From positions 868,001 through 932,000 of the forward strand of contig NC_009792.1 in the NCBI RefSeq assembly GCF_000018045.1: DNA of 64,000 nt. Direction: 5' to 3'. Below are positions 36,310-47,329 of the stretch, one piece after another; the stretch's first letter is position 1; every line of letters starts with the position of its first letter. The translations under genes were made by a program, and so were the position numbers. Origin of the DNA: Citrobacter koseri ATCC BAA-895 (GTDB taxonomy: Bacteria; Pseudomonadota; Gammaproteobacteria; Enterobacterales; Enterobacteriaceae). The notes below the pieces were generated by a model. It was not told where the DNA came from. It did not search any database and worked only from the letters and a program-made list of their open reading frames with translations.

Positions 36310-39300
36310 CTATATCCGCCGCTGACGACGGCGAACAGGGCGAGGTCGTTTTGTTTTCTCCACCGTGGCGACGCCGGCCAGATAATCGGCCAGGGCAGCA
36401 GGAGAAGGGTGGGTGAAGAGGTCAAGCAACGTCAGGGTGGAAAATTCGTGACGTTGTAACAAAACGTGCAGTTGCACCAGATTCAGCGACGTTGCGCCCG
36501 CCTCAAAGAAGTTTTCTGCGGGCGTGACAGACTCGCCAACCACCTCGCGGAAGGCGTCGCAAATCAGGCTGACGGTGCTCTCGTCCGCCGCAATGTGTGG
36601 CTGAGATTGCTCAGGGCATACGCGCGGTGAGCGCTCTGCGCATTGCCCTGCGTGTTTAACGGGAGGCACCAGCGCGGCGAGCGGCAGTTGCCAGCCGCTT
36701 TCATCCTCGGCCATTCGGTTTAGCAATGCGCAATACTGTTCAAACTGGCGCTCCACCTGCCCGGCAGGAAACAGCGCGGCGACAAAATCCCAGTTAAAGC
36801 GCAGTTCGCCTTCGGATTCATAAATCTGGTGATCGAGCCAGACCTGCGGCGTCTGGGAGATGCCCCAGACCGGTTTGAGCAGATTACGCCGGGCGAGGAA
36901 GTTATCCTGCTCAAAGCCCAGCGCGCTGGTAAAGACGACGGGCATCGGAACGGCAGGCACGTTTTGCTGTTGCGCCAGTTGACGCATCACGCGGATGGCT
37001 GACACACACATCGCGGTGGTTGAGGTTCTGGCTCAGCCGCTGCTGTAGTGACTGCGCGCTGTGCAGCCAGCTTTCGCCGGGATGCCAGCTCAGCAGCATC
37101 AGCGAGGTGAAATCGCCCAGAATCTGGTTGATTTGCGGGTGCAGCGGTCGCCTGTCGAAAAGCGTAAGGTTAAGCGTGAACTCAGGCTGTGCACTCCATG
37201 CAGAGAGAACCGTTGACCACACCGACAACAGTACGGCCGACGGGGTGAGATGGGCGTCAGCCGCCCGTTTTTTCAGCCGATGCCAGCGCGTGCTGTCCAG
37301 CGCGCCGTTCAGGCGGGCGAAGCGCGGTGTTTCAACCTCCTGAGGCAAGCAGCGCAGCGGCAACGCAGGCGCCGGAGGAATATCATCAAGCTGCGCCTGC
37401 CACCATGCCAGAGAATCTGGATTGGGCGACTGTAGCGAGGGTTGTTGCAGATAATCCCTGAAGGTGACGGGCAGCGGCGGAAGCAGCTGTTGCGGGTAGC
37501 GGTAGCCGTGCTCCAGCTCCGCCAGCAGGATCTGCATGCTCAGACCGTCAAGCAACAGGTTATCCAGACACAGCCACAGGCGGGCAGGCATCCCGTCCAC
37601 GTATCCGACCTGGAGATCGAATACCGGCCACACTTCGGGGTTGAGTACCTGATGCGCCAGTTTTTCGCGCACCCGCAACGCCTCTTCAGGCGTATGGAGG
37701 GTGTGTGCGGGTATCACCCAGGGGGGCGTCTGTTCGAGCACCTGTTGCTGTCCATCACGCACGATGGCGCGCAGCATATCGTGGCGGGCGATTAATCGGT
37801 TCCAGACCGTCTCCAGCCGGGTGAGGTCCAGATCGGCAATTTCAAATTCAACAAAGAAATGTGAGCCGACGCCGCCCAGGGCAAAGCCCGGCTGACGCCC
37901 CACCAGGTAAGCCTGCTGCACGTCGGTAAGCGCAAAGGGCTGGTAGCGATCTTCAGGGGAGTGGACGAATGGTTGTTCGACCGGGACGTCGGTTTTCCGC
38001 AGCGTGGCGGCAAAATCCGCCAGCCGGGGATGATTAAACAGGTCGCTTAATTGCGCTTCATAACCTGCCTGATGAAGTTGCCCGGTCAGACGGGTCGCCA
38101 GCAGGCTATCGCCGCCTTGCTGGAAGAAGTCGGTTTCTCTGGTGACATTGCCAGTTGATAAGAGTTGCTGCCAGAGGGCGGCAACCTGTTTTTCAATGTC
38201 GCCCTGGGGTAAATCCGCTTCGGCCGGGTTTTCCGCTTCAGGGGTATGACGACGCTTCAGCGCCTGGTAGTCAATTTTCCCATTAGCCGTCAGCGGTAAG
38301 GCGTCGAGGAAGACGATCCGTTGCGGCACCATCCACCCCGGCAGACGTCCAGCGAGGGCGGCCTGAAGTTGACGGGGATCGCGGCGCACCTGCCTGTCAG
38401 GACATTGTACGAGGAAGCGTTGTAACCCCGCGACCTCATCGCCATGCTGACAGTTGAAGGCGGCCGCGCTAAATAATGCCGCCCAGTCGGCGCTGTTATG
38501 CAGCAAGGCCTCCGGCTGCCCATTGGTTAACAGGAGCGTGCTGAGCAGGGCGGACGGCGTTAACTGGCGAAACTCCATCACGTAGAGCAGCGCGCCGGGA
38601 ACGGCAAGCTGTTGTAATGTCGCAAGGAGCCCGGGATCTTCCGGCAGCAGACGATGCAGGGCGTTATTAAGCCAGATAATGTCCGCCGAGTGAGCGTGCG
38701 CCGCCAGCGTGTCTGCATTCCAGAGGGACAGACGGGCGCCAGGCCAGGGGGCGAGCCTCTGCCGGGCGCTCAGCAGCATCTCCTGGCTCTGCTCAAGCCC
38801 GACATACTCAATCTGTCCGGCGTTGAGCTGTGCTAACAGCGATTCTGCGGCGCGGCCAGTGCGGGTTCCCACCTCAAGCAGGCGTATCGGGCGCTGTAAG
38901 CGCTGTGCAAGCTGTTGGCAAATTGTCGCCAGTTCCTGAATATACGGGGCGCTGGCCGGATGGTTAAAGGCCAGGCTTTCCGGCGACCACTGCGCGTCGT
39001 TCAGTAACGACAGTTCGTTACGGGCACCGCGAAGAATTTGCGATAACGTTAAATCATGTCCGCTGAAGTGCGGGTGCTCATCCTCGCGTTCTTCACCAGC
39101 GCAGACCTGATAACCTTCAGCAGCGGGCTTCAGTCGCCGTTGTGTCACCAGAAATGCTAACCAGCGTTCCACCACGGCCTGCCAGCGCGGCTGGATAGCG
39201 AGTGAGTTCATCAGGGGGAGAGGATCGGCGCCAGCGGTGTGACCCGGCTTCAGTTTTAGCAGGCGATGCTGAAGGAAATCGGCTACCTGTTCTGCGGAGA

Positions 39301-42300
39301 TCTCTGGCGAGATGGCGCAACAGGGCAACGTTCCCGCAAGCGTGTGCCACGCCTGCGGCAGTGCCGGGTTCCGATGATCGGTAATGCAAAAAGCCTCGCC
39401 TTGAGGAACAACGTATGCCGCCAGCGTTTTTTCTTTTTCGCCGATCGCCAGAACGGTTGCTTGTTTCACCCCCGCCAGCTGGCTGAGCGCGCTTTCGATT
39501 TCGCCCAGCTCGATGCGATATCCTCCGACTTTGACCTGCTTGTCGCGACGACCGAGGAACTCGATTGTGCCATCTGGCCAGTAGCAGCCGAGATCGCCGG
39601 TGCGATACCAGCGCTCGTCCGGGAGCGTCAAAAATTGCTGCTCGCTACGCAGGGGATCGTTGAAATAGCCTTCCGCGACCCCAATGCCGCCAATCCATAA
39701 TTCACCCGGCACCCAGTCAGGGCAGTCCCGGCCCTGTTCATCCACCACCCGGTAGCGTTGGTTGGTTAGCGGAAAACCGTAAGGGATGGAACGCCAGTGG
39801 GCGGGGACGTCGTGAATTTCGCAGGCGTTAGACCAGATAGACGCCTCGGTGGCGCCGCCCATCGCGATAAATTGTCCTTGTGGCCGGAAGGCCCGATAAC
39901 GGGCGGGGAGGTCAAGCCCGATCCAGTCGCCGGAAAGCATCACTGCGCGCAGGTTTTCCGGCGTGGCGTCGGCGAAACCTTCACACCAGGTCAGCAGCAT
40001 ATCGAACAGCGCCGGGACGCTGTTCCAGAGCGTGACCTGATGGCGCTGGATCAGCTCACACCATGCGTGAGGATCGCGCCGTTGATTTTCCATCACCATC
40101 ACCAGCGCGCCGCCCGCGCGCAGTACGCCAAAAATGTCGTAAACCGATAAATCAAAATGTAGGGCGGAGAGGGCCAGCACCCTGTCATGCGGGCCAACCT
40201 GATAGCGGGTATTGATATCGCAACAGGTGTTAAGCGCTCCCCGGTGAGAAATGACTACCCCTTTCGGCGTACCGGTAGAGCCGGAGGTGTAGATAATGTA
40301 GGCCGGTTGCGTGGGGGCGCGTACTACCGGGTTGGCGATCGGCTCCGCCTCAATGGCCTGCTGCCAGGCAAGGACGGGAATATCGTCTGACCCGGCGCTG
40401 GCGTCGTGCTGACAAATGAGCACCAGCCGGACGCTGGCGTCAGCGTAGATTTTCTCGCGCCGTGCGGCAGGCTGATCCAGCGAAACCGGAACGTAAACCG
40501 CCCCGGCCAGCAGGACGGCCAGAACCGCAACAAGTTGTCCTGCGCCTTTCGACATCGTGATAGCCACATTATCGCCGGGCTGAACCCCGCACTCGATTAA
40601 CCTGCCCGCGCAACGGCGGGCATAGTCTGTCAGCTCATGATAATTCCACTGATAACGCATGTCCGTTACCGCCAGCGCCTGCGGCTGTTGCAGAGCGATA
40701 CGGAAAATGCCTTCATGCAGCAAGCCTTCGGGAATGGGGGCGCCGGTGGCGTTGACCCGTTCGCGTATCGCGCGCTGGCTGGCGGGCATCATATCTGCGA
40801 ACGGCTTTTGCCAGGCGCTTTCGTCATCGCAGAGTTGGTTAATCAACTGGCAGTAGGCGTCGAACAATGTTTCGACTAACGCCGGAGGGAACAGCGCGTC
40901 GTTGCTGTCCCATTGTAGCCAGACCTCGCCGTGATGCTCGAACGCCAGATGATCTATCCAGACCTGCGGCGTTTGCGAGATGCCCCATTCCGGCTCGCCC
41001 AACGGCGATTCTGCGCGGCTGCTGTAGAGAGAACGCCCCAGATTGCTGGTAAATACCACCGGGGCGCCGTGGGGGTAGCGCTGCTGGCGTTTGAGTTCAC
41101 GGAGTAATTCGACGCCGGACCAGTGGCGATGCTCCCAGTCCTCCGTAAACGTGAGCTGGTTTTTACGCGCCAGGTTGCTGACGGTATCGCCATCGCAGGC
41201 GGTATCCAGCAGAAGAATATTGGTGAAGTCGGCAAGCATCGCGCCAACCGCCGGGTGCAGCGGCTGGCGGTCGAATAAGGTGATGTTAAGCAGCAGACGC
41301 GTCAGGCCGCCCCAGCGAGCCAGCACGGCAGAAAAACAGGTCGCCAGCGCCATTGTCGGCGTCACGCCATACTCGCCGGCCCGGTTGCTAAAGGCGTGCC
41401 AGCGTGTTGCCGGGACAATCATGCGGCGTCGGGTATTACGGACTTCACGTAGCGTGGCGGGTTCGCAGGCCAGCGGCAAGACGGGCGCGGGGGGAAGCGT
41501 CGATGCTTTCGCCAGCCAGTAAGCGCGCGCGTCGTCTCTCAGTGGTTGATTGATCTTCTGCTGGTGCAGCAAATACGAGCGGAAATCATAGCGGGTGTCG
41601 ATAGCCGGCAGCGATTCTCCGGCCAGCAGGGCGTTAAGCTCATCGAAGAAAAGCGTAAAGCTGGAGGCATCCATAATCAGCAGGTCAATATTGACATGGA
41701 GGCGGTGGTGATTGTCCGGCAAGAGCGTCAGCTGAAAATCAAACGTTTCGCCGATTTCCACGCGTAAAAGACGGTGGCTCAGGCGCTGGCGCAGTGCGTC
41801 CAGATAGGCCTGGCGGCTTTCAGCGTCGTTATGGCGTAAATCATGAACGGTGACGCCGTTCCAGTAAGGTTGCGGTAGCCAGACCTGCTGCCCGTCGGGG
41901 CGAAAGGCGATATGCAGCATTGGGTGGCGTTGCAGCAAGGTCGTGATGGCCTGCTCCAACTGCGACGCCGTCAGACAATGGCCTTCAAACTCCTGATACA
42001 GGTGGCAACCCACGCCGCCAAGCTTCTGCCCCGGCATGCGGCCCGTCAGGTAGGCGTGCTGTACTGGCGTCAATGGGAAGGGGGTACTTTCGGTCATGTT
42101 CGGCCAGGATGATTCGTCGGGCGGCGTTTCTTCTTCCGCGTTCTCAGGCGACCGGCTGAGCATTAACTGGTTCCATGCCGCCAGCGTGGGGGCGGCATAC
42201 AGCTCGCGAAGGGTAAGGCGGTAGCCATTTTTACGAAACCAGTGTAACCATCTCATCAATCTTATGGAATCCAGGCCGGCCTGGATCAGGTTGCTCTCTT

Positions 42301-42421
42301 CATGTAACTGCTGCGGCGTTAAATTCAGTTCCTGTATGAGCCGCTCGCGTAATTGTTGGTAATCAGCCGCGTGGCGGTTGTCCGGTAACAGCGAATCCTG
42401 AGATGGTGCGCCAGAAATCAT
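36310..42421 (-). pseudogene. irp2: HMWP2, yersiniabactin NRPS, frameshifted in Cy2
   Basis: The frame from the ATG at 42421 (AGGAGG upstream) encodes the aryl carrier (GLDSIRL near 49), Cy1 (HVNIDLLIMD near 243), the cysteine adenylation domain (YTSGSTGTPKG near 710) with an embedded methyltransferase-like insert (LLEVGTRTG near 1180), PCP1 (GGDSLLAT near 1437) and most of Cy2. At 37001-37011 the minus strand reads GATGTGTGTGTCAGCC where GATGTGTCAGCC (Asp-Val-Ser-Ala) is expected: two extra TG units, +4 bases. Translation then ends after about 33 foreign residues. The rest of Cy2 and PCP2 (EAGATSLNL) continue in another frame to 36310. Without the four bases the gene is 6108 bp, or 2035 residues, the known HMWP2 length. 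Loss of PCP2 should stop chain transfer to HMWP1. Confidence 0.93.
37002..37010. repeat. irp2: Expanded CA/TG dinucleotide tract in irp2
   Basis: The plus strand reads GACACACACATC where the intact gene should read GACACATC. Short dinucleotide tracts of this kind gain or lose units by replication slippage, and this gain of two units causes the irp2 frameshift. Confidence 0.85.
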
Positions 42422-42465
42422 TCTTCCTCCTGATGGCACGTCTTACCGAAAAGCATTGCTCATAT

Positions 42466-42484
42466 GAGAATAATAATTATTAAC
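42466..42484 (-). promoter_or_regulatory. Fur box in front of irp2
   Basis: GAGAATAATAATTATTAAC matches the Fur consensus at about 14 of 19 positions, about 45 bases before the irp2 start. It would repress the irp2-ybtE operon when iron is sufficient. Confidence 0.7.
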
Positions 42485-42495
42485 AATTGGATGCT

Positions 42496-42529
42496 ACCCG
42501 AAACGGGTTTATTTATGCCCCTTTCGGGT
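42496..42529 (-). promoter_or_regulatory. Repeated element upstream of irp2, probable YbtA site
   Basis: ACCCGAAACGGGT at 42496-42508, with the same flanks (TGCT before, TTATTT after) as upstream of fyuA, and a weaker inverted copy ending in TTTCGGGT at 42529. It lies 75 bases before the irp2 start, against 87 for the fyuA copy. Shared use by the AraC-type activator YbtA is the best explanation. Confidence 0.65.
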
Positions 42530-42549
42530 TGGTAACAGGCGGAAAGAAC

Positions 42550-42578
42550 AGAGGCCCGGATGGGGTATCCGGGCCTCT
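42550..42578 (-). terminator. Terminator after ybtA
   Basis: A 12-bp perfect stem, AGAGGCCCGGAT/ATCCGGGCCTCT, with a 5-base loop lies 34 bases beyond the ybtA stop. It is followed by a moderately U-rich tract on the minus strand. Confidence 0.8.
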
Positions 42579-42611
42579 GTCAGGGAGGAGTTTAGGGGGG
42601 CGCGACCCCGG

Positions 42612-43571
42612 TTACATCACGCGTTTAAAGGTCGAAGGGGTTACGCCAAACTGTTTCTGGAAGGCGGCAGAGAAATGGCTGGCGTTGGCATAGCCCAGAT
42701 CGGCCGCCACCGTCATGACGGAGGTATTGCCGTTGGCCAGGCGTCTTCTGGCTTCCTGCATTCGTTCAGCCTGAAACAGGCCATAGACGCTGTTGTTGAA
42801 CAGAACGCGGAAGCCTCGCTTAATTTTGAGAACGCTCAGACCGGACTCTCTGGCCAGCTCCGCGACGCCCGGCGCTTGCGTCAGATCAGCCAGCAGCAGA
42901 TCCTTCGCCCGCAGCAGTTTCTGGCGTTCCATCGGGTTGAAGTGGCAGGAGAGGCAACTGGCGTCTTCGCGATGTTCATCCAGCACCAGACTGAGCATGA
43001 CCAGACTTTGCCCCTGCAACCATAGCGTCGACGGCTTTTGTTCATGACTGAAGCCGCCGTGCATGCGCATCAGCGCGTGACGCAAGGCCTGAGCCGTTAA
43101 GTGGGTTTCAGCATTACAACGCTGCTGCTGGCAACAGCAGTGGGAGTCGATCTTATTCTTAATGACCGCGCTAATATCCGGCACCCACAGCGCGAGGGTT
43201 TCAGGGCTGAAGGAGAGGGTAATGCTCTCGAATCGGCCACAATAGGAGGCGCTGCCGCGACAGTCTGGCGTATGGGTAATGTAATGGCGATTGCGCGCAA
43301 GCTCCCAGTCGGTGTGGCGCCGGAGTCCCTGAATCGCAAAGCGCGAAGTGCCTTCCAGGATGTACGAGAAGTTAATCCTGCCCAGATCGTCGTGTAGCTG
43401 CAACGTCTCAGGCCGCGCAAAATGGCCCCTCCAGAGCAAAATATCCATACCTTCCTGCAACGAACAGCGCAGCAGTTCACACTGAGCAGGAATATTGCCA
43501 TCGTTTGCAGGTTTCCCGACCACCAACTGGTGAATAGAGATTTCAGATTGCGTTTGCGGTGACTCCGTCAT
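42612..43571 (-). CDS. ybtA: YbtA, AraC-type regulator of yersiniabactin genes
   Basis: A 319-residue regulator, the known length. The N-terminal about 210 residues are the ligand-sensing part, thought to respond to yersiniabactin. The C-terminal AraC domain has two helix-turn-helix units: VAELARESGLSVLKIKRGFRVLF and VMTVAADLGYANASHFSAAFQKQFGVTPSTFK. It activates fyuA, irp2 and ybtP and represses its own gene. It is transcribed away from ybtP, and the 166-base gap between them holds a Fur box. Intact. Confidence 0.96.
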   Translation of the reverse strand: MTESPQTQSEISIHQLVVGKPANDGNIPAQCELLRCSLQEGMDILLWRGHFARPETLQLHDDLGRINFSYILEGTSRFAIQGLRRHTDWELARNRHYITHTPDCRGSASYCGRFESITLSFSPETLALWVPDISAVIKNKIDSHCCCQQQRCNAETHLTAQALRHALMRMHGGFSHEQKPSTLWLQGQSLVMLSLVLDEHREDASCLSCHFNPMERQKLLRAKDLLLADLTQAPGVAELARESGLSVLKIKRGFRVLFNNSVYGLFQAERMQEARRRLANGNTSVMTVAADLGYANASHFSAAFQKQFGVTPSTFKRVM

Positions 43572-43642
43572 GACCTGGTTATCTCCCTGTGGCTTAGACC
43601 AATGCGGGTATAAATAGAACCGAATGGGGTAGATGAGTTATT

Positions 43643-43661
43643 GATAATGGTTATTATTCAC
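43643..43661. promoter_or_regulatory. Fur box between ybtA and ybtP
   Basis: GATAATGGTTATTATTCAC matches the Fur consensus at about 14 of 19 positions. It lies between the two divergent genes and can control both. Confidence 0.7.
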
Positions 43662-43737
43662 ATTAATTCTCAGAACGCCACCCTGAATTGTCGTTTTTGG
43701 CGTCCGTAAAAATTCATCAGGAAATTCAGTTACTCCC

Positions 43738-45540
43738 ATGTCATCTCAATCATCCAATACTGAATCGCTGTCCCGATTTCCTCTCTGGCAGGTGATTACA
43801 CCGGTTCGCAGGAAGGTTATTTTAGCTATGGCGCTGGCGGGGCTGGCGGCATTAACCAGCCTGGGGGCGCTCCTTTTTCTGGCGTGGAGCCTGCGTGACA
43901 TTCGCGCGACGCCTGACGCTATTCCGGCCTGGCCGCTGGGCGGCGTGATCGGCTGCGTGGTCTTAACTTTTGTTCTGCGCTTACAGGCGTTCAACACCTC
44001 TCATTACGCGGCTTTTCATCTGGAGAACATTCTGCGCAGCAGGTTAGCCCGTAAAGCATTGCAGCTTCCGCCTGGCGTGTTACAGCAAATGGGCAGCGGG
44101 TCAGTGGCGAAAGTGATGCTGGATGACGTGAAGTCGTTACATATTTTTGTGGCCGACAGCACGCCGCTCTATGCCCGCGCGATCATCATGCCGCTGGCGA
44201 CAATCGTTATCTTGTTCTGGCTGGACTGGCGGCTGGCAATCGCGACGCTGGGGGTACTGGCGTTTGGATCGGTTGTTCTCGTGCTCGCCCGCCAGCGTTC
44301 GGAAGATATGGCTCAGCGTTATCATAAGGCGCGCGAGCAGGTCAGCGCGGCGGTGATTGAGTTCGTGCAGGCCATGCCCGTGGTGAGAACGTTTGATAGC
44401 GGCAGCACCAGTTTTTTGCGCTATCAACGCGCCCTTGAAGAGTGGGTCGATGTGCTCAAAACCTGGTATCGCAAAGCCGGTTTTTCAGCGCGTTTTTCCT
44501 TCTCGATTCTGAATCCTCTCCCGACCCTGTTTGTCCTGATCTGGTCGGGATACGGCCTGCTGCACTATGGCAGTTTCGATTTTATCGCGTGGGTGGCCGT
44601 TTTACTGCTGGGCAGCGGAATGGCCGAAGCCGTAATGCCAATGATGATGCTCAATAACCTGGTCGCGCAAACGCGTTTAAGCATTCAGCGTATTTATCAG
44701 GTTCTCGCGATGCCGGAGTTATCGCTGCCGCAGTCTGACCAGCAGCCGCAAGAGGCGAGCATTACCTTTGAGCAGGTGAGCTTTCATTATCCGCAAGCGC
44801 GTACTGGCGCCGCGTTGCAGGAGGTGAGCTTTCATGTGCCTGCCGGGCAAATTGTGGCGCTGGTCGGGCCAAGCGGCGCCGGAAAAAGCACCGTGGCGCG
44901 CTTGCTGCTGCGTTACGCCGACCCGGACAAAGGCCATATCCGTATTGGAGGCGTGGATCTGCGTGATATGCAGACGGACACCCTGATGAAGCAACTCTCG
45001 TTTGTGTTTCAGGACAACTTCCTTTTTGCCGACACGATAGCCAATAACATTCGTCTGGGCGCGCCGGATACGCCGCTGGAGGCGGTAATAGCGGCGGCCA
45101 GAGTGGCGCAGGCCCATGATTTTATTAGCGCTCTGCCAGAAGGTTACAACACACGAGTCGGGGAACGTGGGGTATTTCTCTCCGGCGGCCAGCGGCAGCG
45201 CATTACTATCGCCCGGGCGCTTTTGCAGGATCGCCCCATCCTGGTGCTCGATGAGGCGACGGCGTTTGCTGACCCGGAAAACGAAGCGGCGCTTATCAAG
45301 GCGCTCGCGGCGGCCATGCGTGGCCGGACGGTCATCATGGTCGCGCATCGTCTCTCAATGGTGACTCAGGCCGATGTGATATTGCTGTTTTCCGACGGAC
45401 AGCTCAGGGAAATGGGGAACCATACGCAACTGTTGGCGCAGGGCGGCCTGTATCAACGGCTCTGGCAACACTATCAGCAGGCGCAGCATTGGGTGCCGGG
45501 TGGAACACAGGAAGAGGTGGTGGAAAATGAAAGACAATAA
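43738..45540 (+). CDS. ybtP: YbtP, ABC half-transporter for yersiniabactin-iron uptake
   Basis: A 600-residue fused permease-ATPase, the known length. Six membrane segments lie in the first about 300 residues. The ATPase has Walker A GPSGAGKSTVARLL, signature LSGGQRQRITIARAL, Walker B ILVLDEATAF and the switch His in VAHRLS. With YbtQ it forms a heterodimeric inner-membrane importer that has an exporter fold, an unusual arrangement. Its 3' end overlaps ybtQ by 14 bases. Intact. Confidence 0.96.
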   Translation: MSSQSSNTESLSRFPLWQVITPVRRKVILAMALAGLAALTSLGALLFLAWSLRDIRATPDAIPAWPLGGVIGCVVLTFVLRLQAFNTSHYAAFHLENILRSRLARKALQLPPGVLQQMGSGSVAKVMLDDVKSLHIFVADSTPLYARAIIMPLATIVILFWLDWRLAIATLGVLAFGSVVLVLARQRSEDMAQRYHKAREQVSAAVIEFVQAMPVVRTFDSGSTSFLRYQRALEEWVDVLKTWYRKAGFSARFSFSILNPLPTLFVLIWSGYGLLHYGSFDFIAWVAVLLLGSGMAEAVMPMMMLNNLVAQTRLSIQRIYQVLAMPELSLPQSDQQPQEASITFEQVSFHYPQARTGAALQEVSFHVPAGQIVALVGPSGAGKSTVARLLLRYADPDKGHIRIGGVDLRDMQTDTLMKQLSFVFQDNFLFADTIANNIRLGAPDTPLEAVIAAARVAQAHDFISALPEGYNTRVGERGVFLSGGQRQRITIARALLQDRPILVLDEATAFADPENEAALIKALAAAMRGRTVIMVAHRLSMVTQADVILLFSDGQLREMGNHTQLLAQGGLYQRLWQHYQQAQHWVPGGTQEEVVENERQ

Positions 45541-47329
45541 TCCTGCGGATAACCTGGCCTGGCGCGTCAACTGGCGCCAGCTTATCTCCAGCGTTGGCAG
45601 TCAGGCCAGGATGCTGCGACGCAGTATGCTGGCGCTGTTGCTGGCGGCATTCATGCAGGGGATCGCCTTTGCCTGTCTTTATCCGATCATTGATGCGCTG
45701 TTACGGGGAGACGCGCCGCAACTTCTTAACTGGGCTATGGCCTTCAGCGTCGCCGCAATTGTGACGCTGGTGCTACGCTGGTATGGCCTGGGCTTTGAAT
45801 ACCGTGGTCATCTGGCGCAGGCCACCCATGAGTTGCGCCTGCGACTTGGCGAGCAGTTACGCCGCGTGCCGCTGGAGAAGCTCCAGCGCGGCAGGGCGGG
45901 TGAAATGAACGCCTTGCTGCTGGGCAGCGTGGATGAAAACCTCAATTATGTTATTGCGATAGCCAATATTTTGCTGCTCACCATTGTCACGCCGCTGACG
46001 GCGTCGCTGGCGACATTGTGGATAGACTGGCGGCTGGGGCTGGTGATGTTGCTGATCTTCCCTCTGCTGGTGCCGTTTTATTACTGGCGCCGCCCGGCGA
46101 TGCGGCGACAAATGCAGACGCTGGGGGAAGCGCACCAGCGTCTGAGCGGCGATATCGTTGAATTTGCTCAGGGGATGATGGTATTGCGCACCTGCGGCAG
46201 CGATGCCGATAAAAGCCGGGCGCTGCTGGCGCATTTCAATGCGCTGGAAAACTTACAGACCCGCACTCACCGTCAGGGCGCTGGCGCGACGATGCTGATC
46301 GCCAGCGTCGTGGAGTTGGGCCTACAGGTGGTGGTGTTATCCGGGATCGTCTGGGTAGTGACGGGCACTCTGAACCTCGCCTTTTTGATTGCCGCCGTCG
46401 CGATGATTATGCGCTTCGCAGAACCGATGGCGATGTTTATCAGCTACACCTCGGTTGTGGAACTGATCGCCAGCGCCCTGCAACGGATTGAGCAGTTTAT
46501 GGCGATAGCACCGCTTCCCGTCGCAGAGCAAAGCGAGATGCCGGAACGTTACGATATCCGCTTTGACAACGTCAGCTATCGCTACGAAGAAGGCGACGGC
46601 CACGCGCTTAATCATGTTTCTTTGACGTTCCCGGCAGCCAGTATGAGCGCGCTGGTGGGTGCCTCCGGCGCAGGCAAAACTACGGTCACCAAACTGTTAA
46701 TGCGCTATGCCGATCCGCAGCAAGGGCAGATTTCTATTGGCGGCGTCGATATTCGCCGCCTGACGCCGGAACAGCTCAATAGCCTGATTTCTGTTGTTTT
46801 CCAGGATGTCTGGCTGTTTGATGACACGCTGCTGGCGAATATCCGTATCGCGCGCCCACAGGCGACGCGGCAGGAGGTAGAAGAGGCCGCCCGCGCGGCG
46901 CAGTGCCTTGAGTTTATTTCCCGTCTTCCGCAAGGCTGGCTGACGCCAATGGGAGAGATGGGCGGCCAGCTATCGGGCGGCGAGCGCCAGCGGATTTCCA
47001 TTGCCAGAGCGTTATTGAAAAACGCGCCGGTCGTCATTCTCGATGAACCGACTGCCGCGCTGGATATTGAAAGCGAGCTGGCGGTGCAAAAAGCGATCGA
47101 TAACCTGGTTCACAACCGGACGGTGATTATCATCGCTCACCGTTTATCCACCATCGCCGGGGCCGGAAACATTCTGGTGATAGAAGAGGGACAGGTGGTT
47201 GAGCAGGGTACTCATGCGCAATTGCTCTCACATCATGGACGTTATCAGGCGCTGTGGCAGGCGCAAATGGCCGCGCGCGTGTGGCGCGACGACGGGGTTT
47301 CCGCGTCTGGAGAGTGGGTGCATGAGTGA
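45527..47329 (+). CDS. ybtQ: YbtQ, ABC half-transporter for yersiniabactin-iron uptake
   Basis: A 600-residue partner of YbtP with the same layout: membrane part, then Walker A GASGAGKTTVTKLL, signature LSGGERQRISIARAL, Walker B VVILDEPTAALD and switch His in IAHRLS. I use the ATG at 45527 (GAGGTGG upstream), which gives the known length. The start lies inside the end of ybtP, and the stop overlaps ybtX by eight bases. Confidence 0.96.
   Translation: MKDNNPADNLAWRVNWRQLISSVGSQARMLRRSMLALLLAAFMQGIAFACLYPIIDALLRGDAPQLLNWAMAFSVAAIVTLVLRWYGLGFEYRGHLAQATHELRLRLGEQLRRVPLEKLQRGRAGEMNALLLGSVDENLNYVIAIANILLLTIVTPLTASLATLWIDWRLGLVMLLIFPLLVPFYYWRRPAMRRQMQTLGEAHQRLSGDIVEFAQGMMVLRTCGSDADKSRALLAHFNALENLQTRTHRQGAGATMLIASVVELGLQVVVLSGIVWVVTGTLNLAFLIAAVAMIMRFAEPMAMFISYTSVVELIASALQRIEQFMAIAPLPVAEQSEMPERYDIRFDNVSYRYEEGDGHALNHVSLTFPAASMSALVGASGAGKTTVTKLLMRYADPQQGQISIGGVDIRRLTPEQLNSLISVVFQDVWLFDDTLLANIRIARPQATRQEVEEAARAAQCLEFISRLPQGWLTPMGEMGGQLSGGERQRISIARALLKNAPVVILDEPTAALDIESELAVQKAIDNLVHNRTVIIIAHRLSTIAGAGNILVIEEGQVVEQGTHAQLLSHHGRYQALWQAQMAARVWRDDGVSASGEWVHE

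Noticed and set aside
36310..37011. A separate 233-residue protein downstream of irp2
   Set aside because: Its sequence is the natural C-terminus of HMWP2 (end of Cy2 plus PCP2). It is the out-of-frame remainder, and its ATG has no ribosome site.
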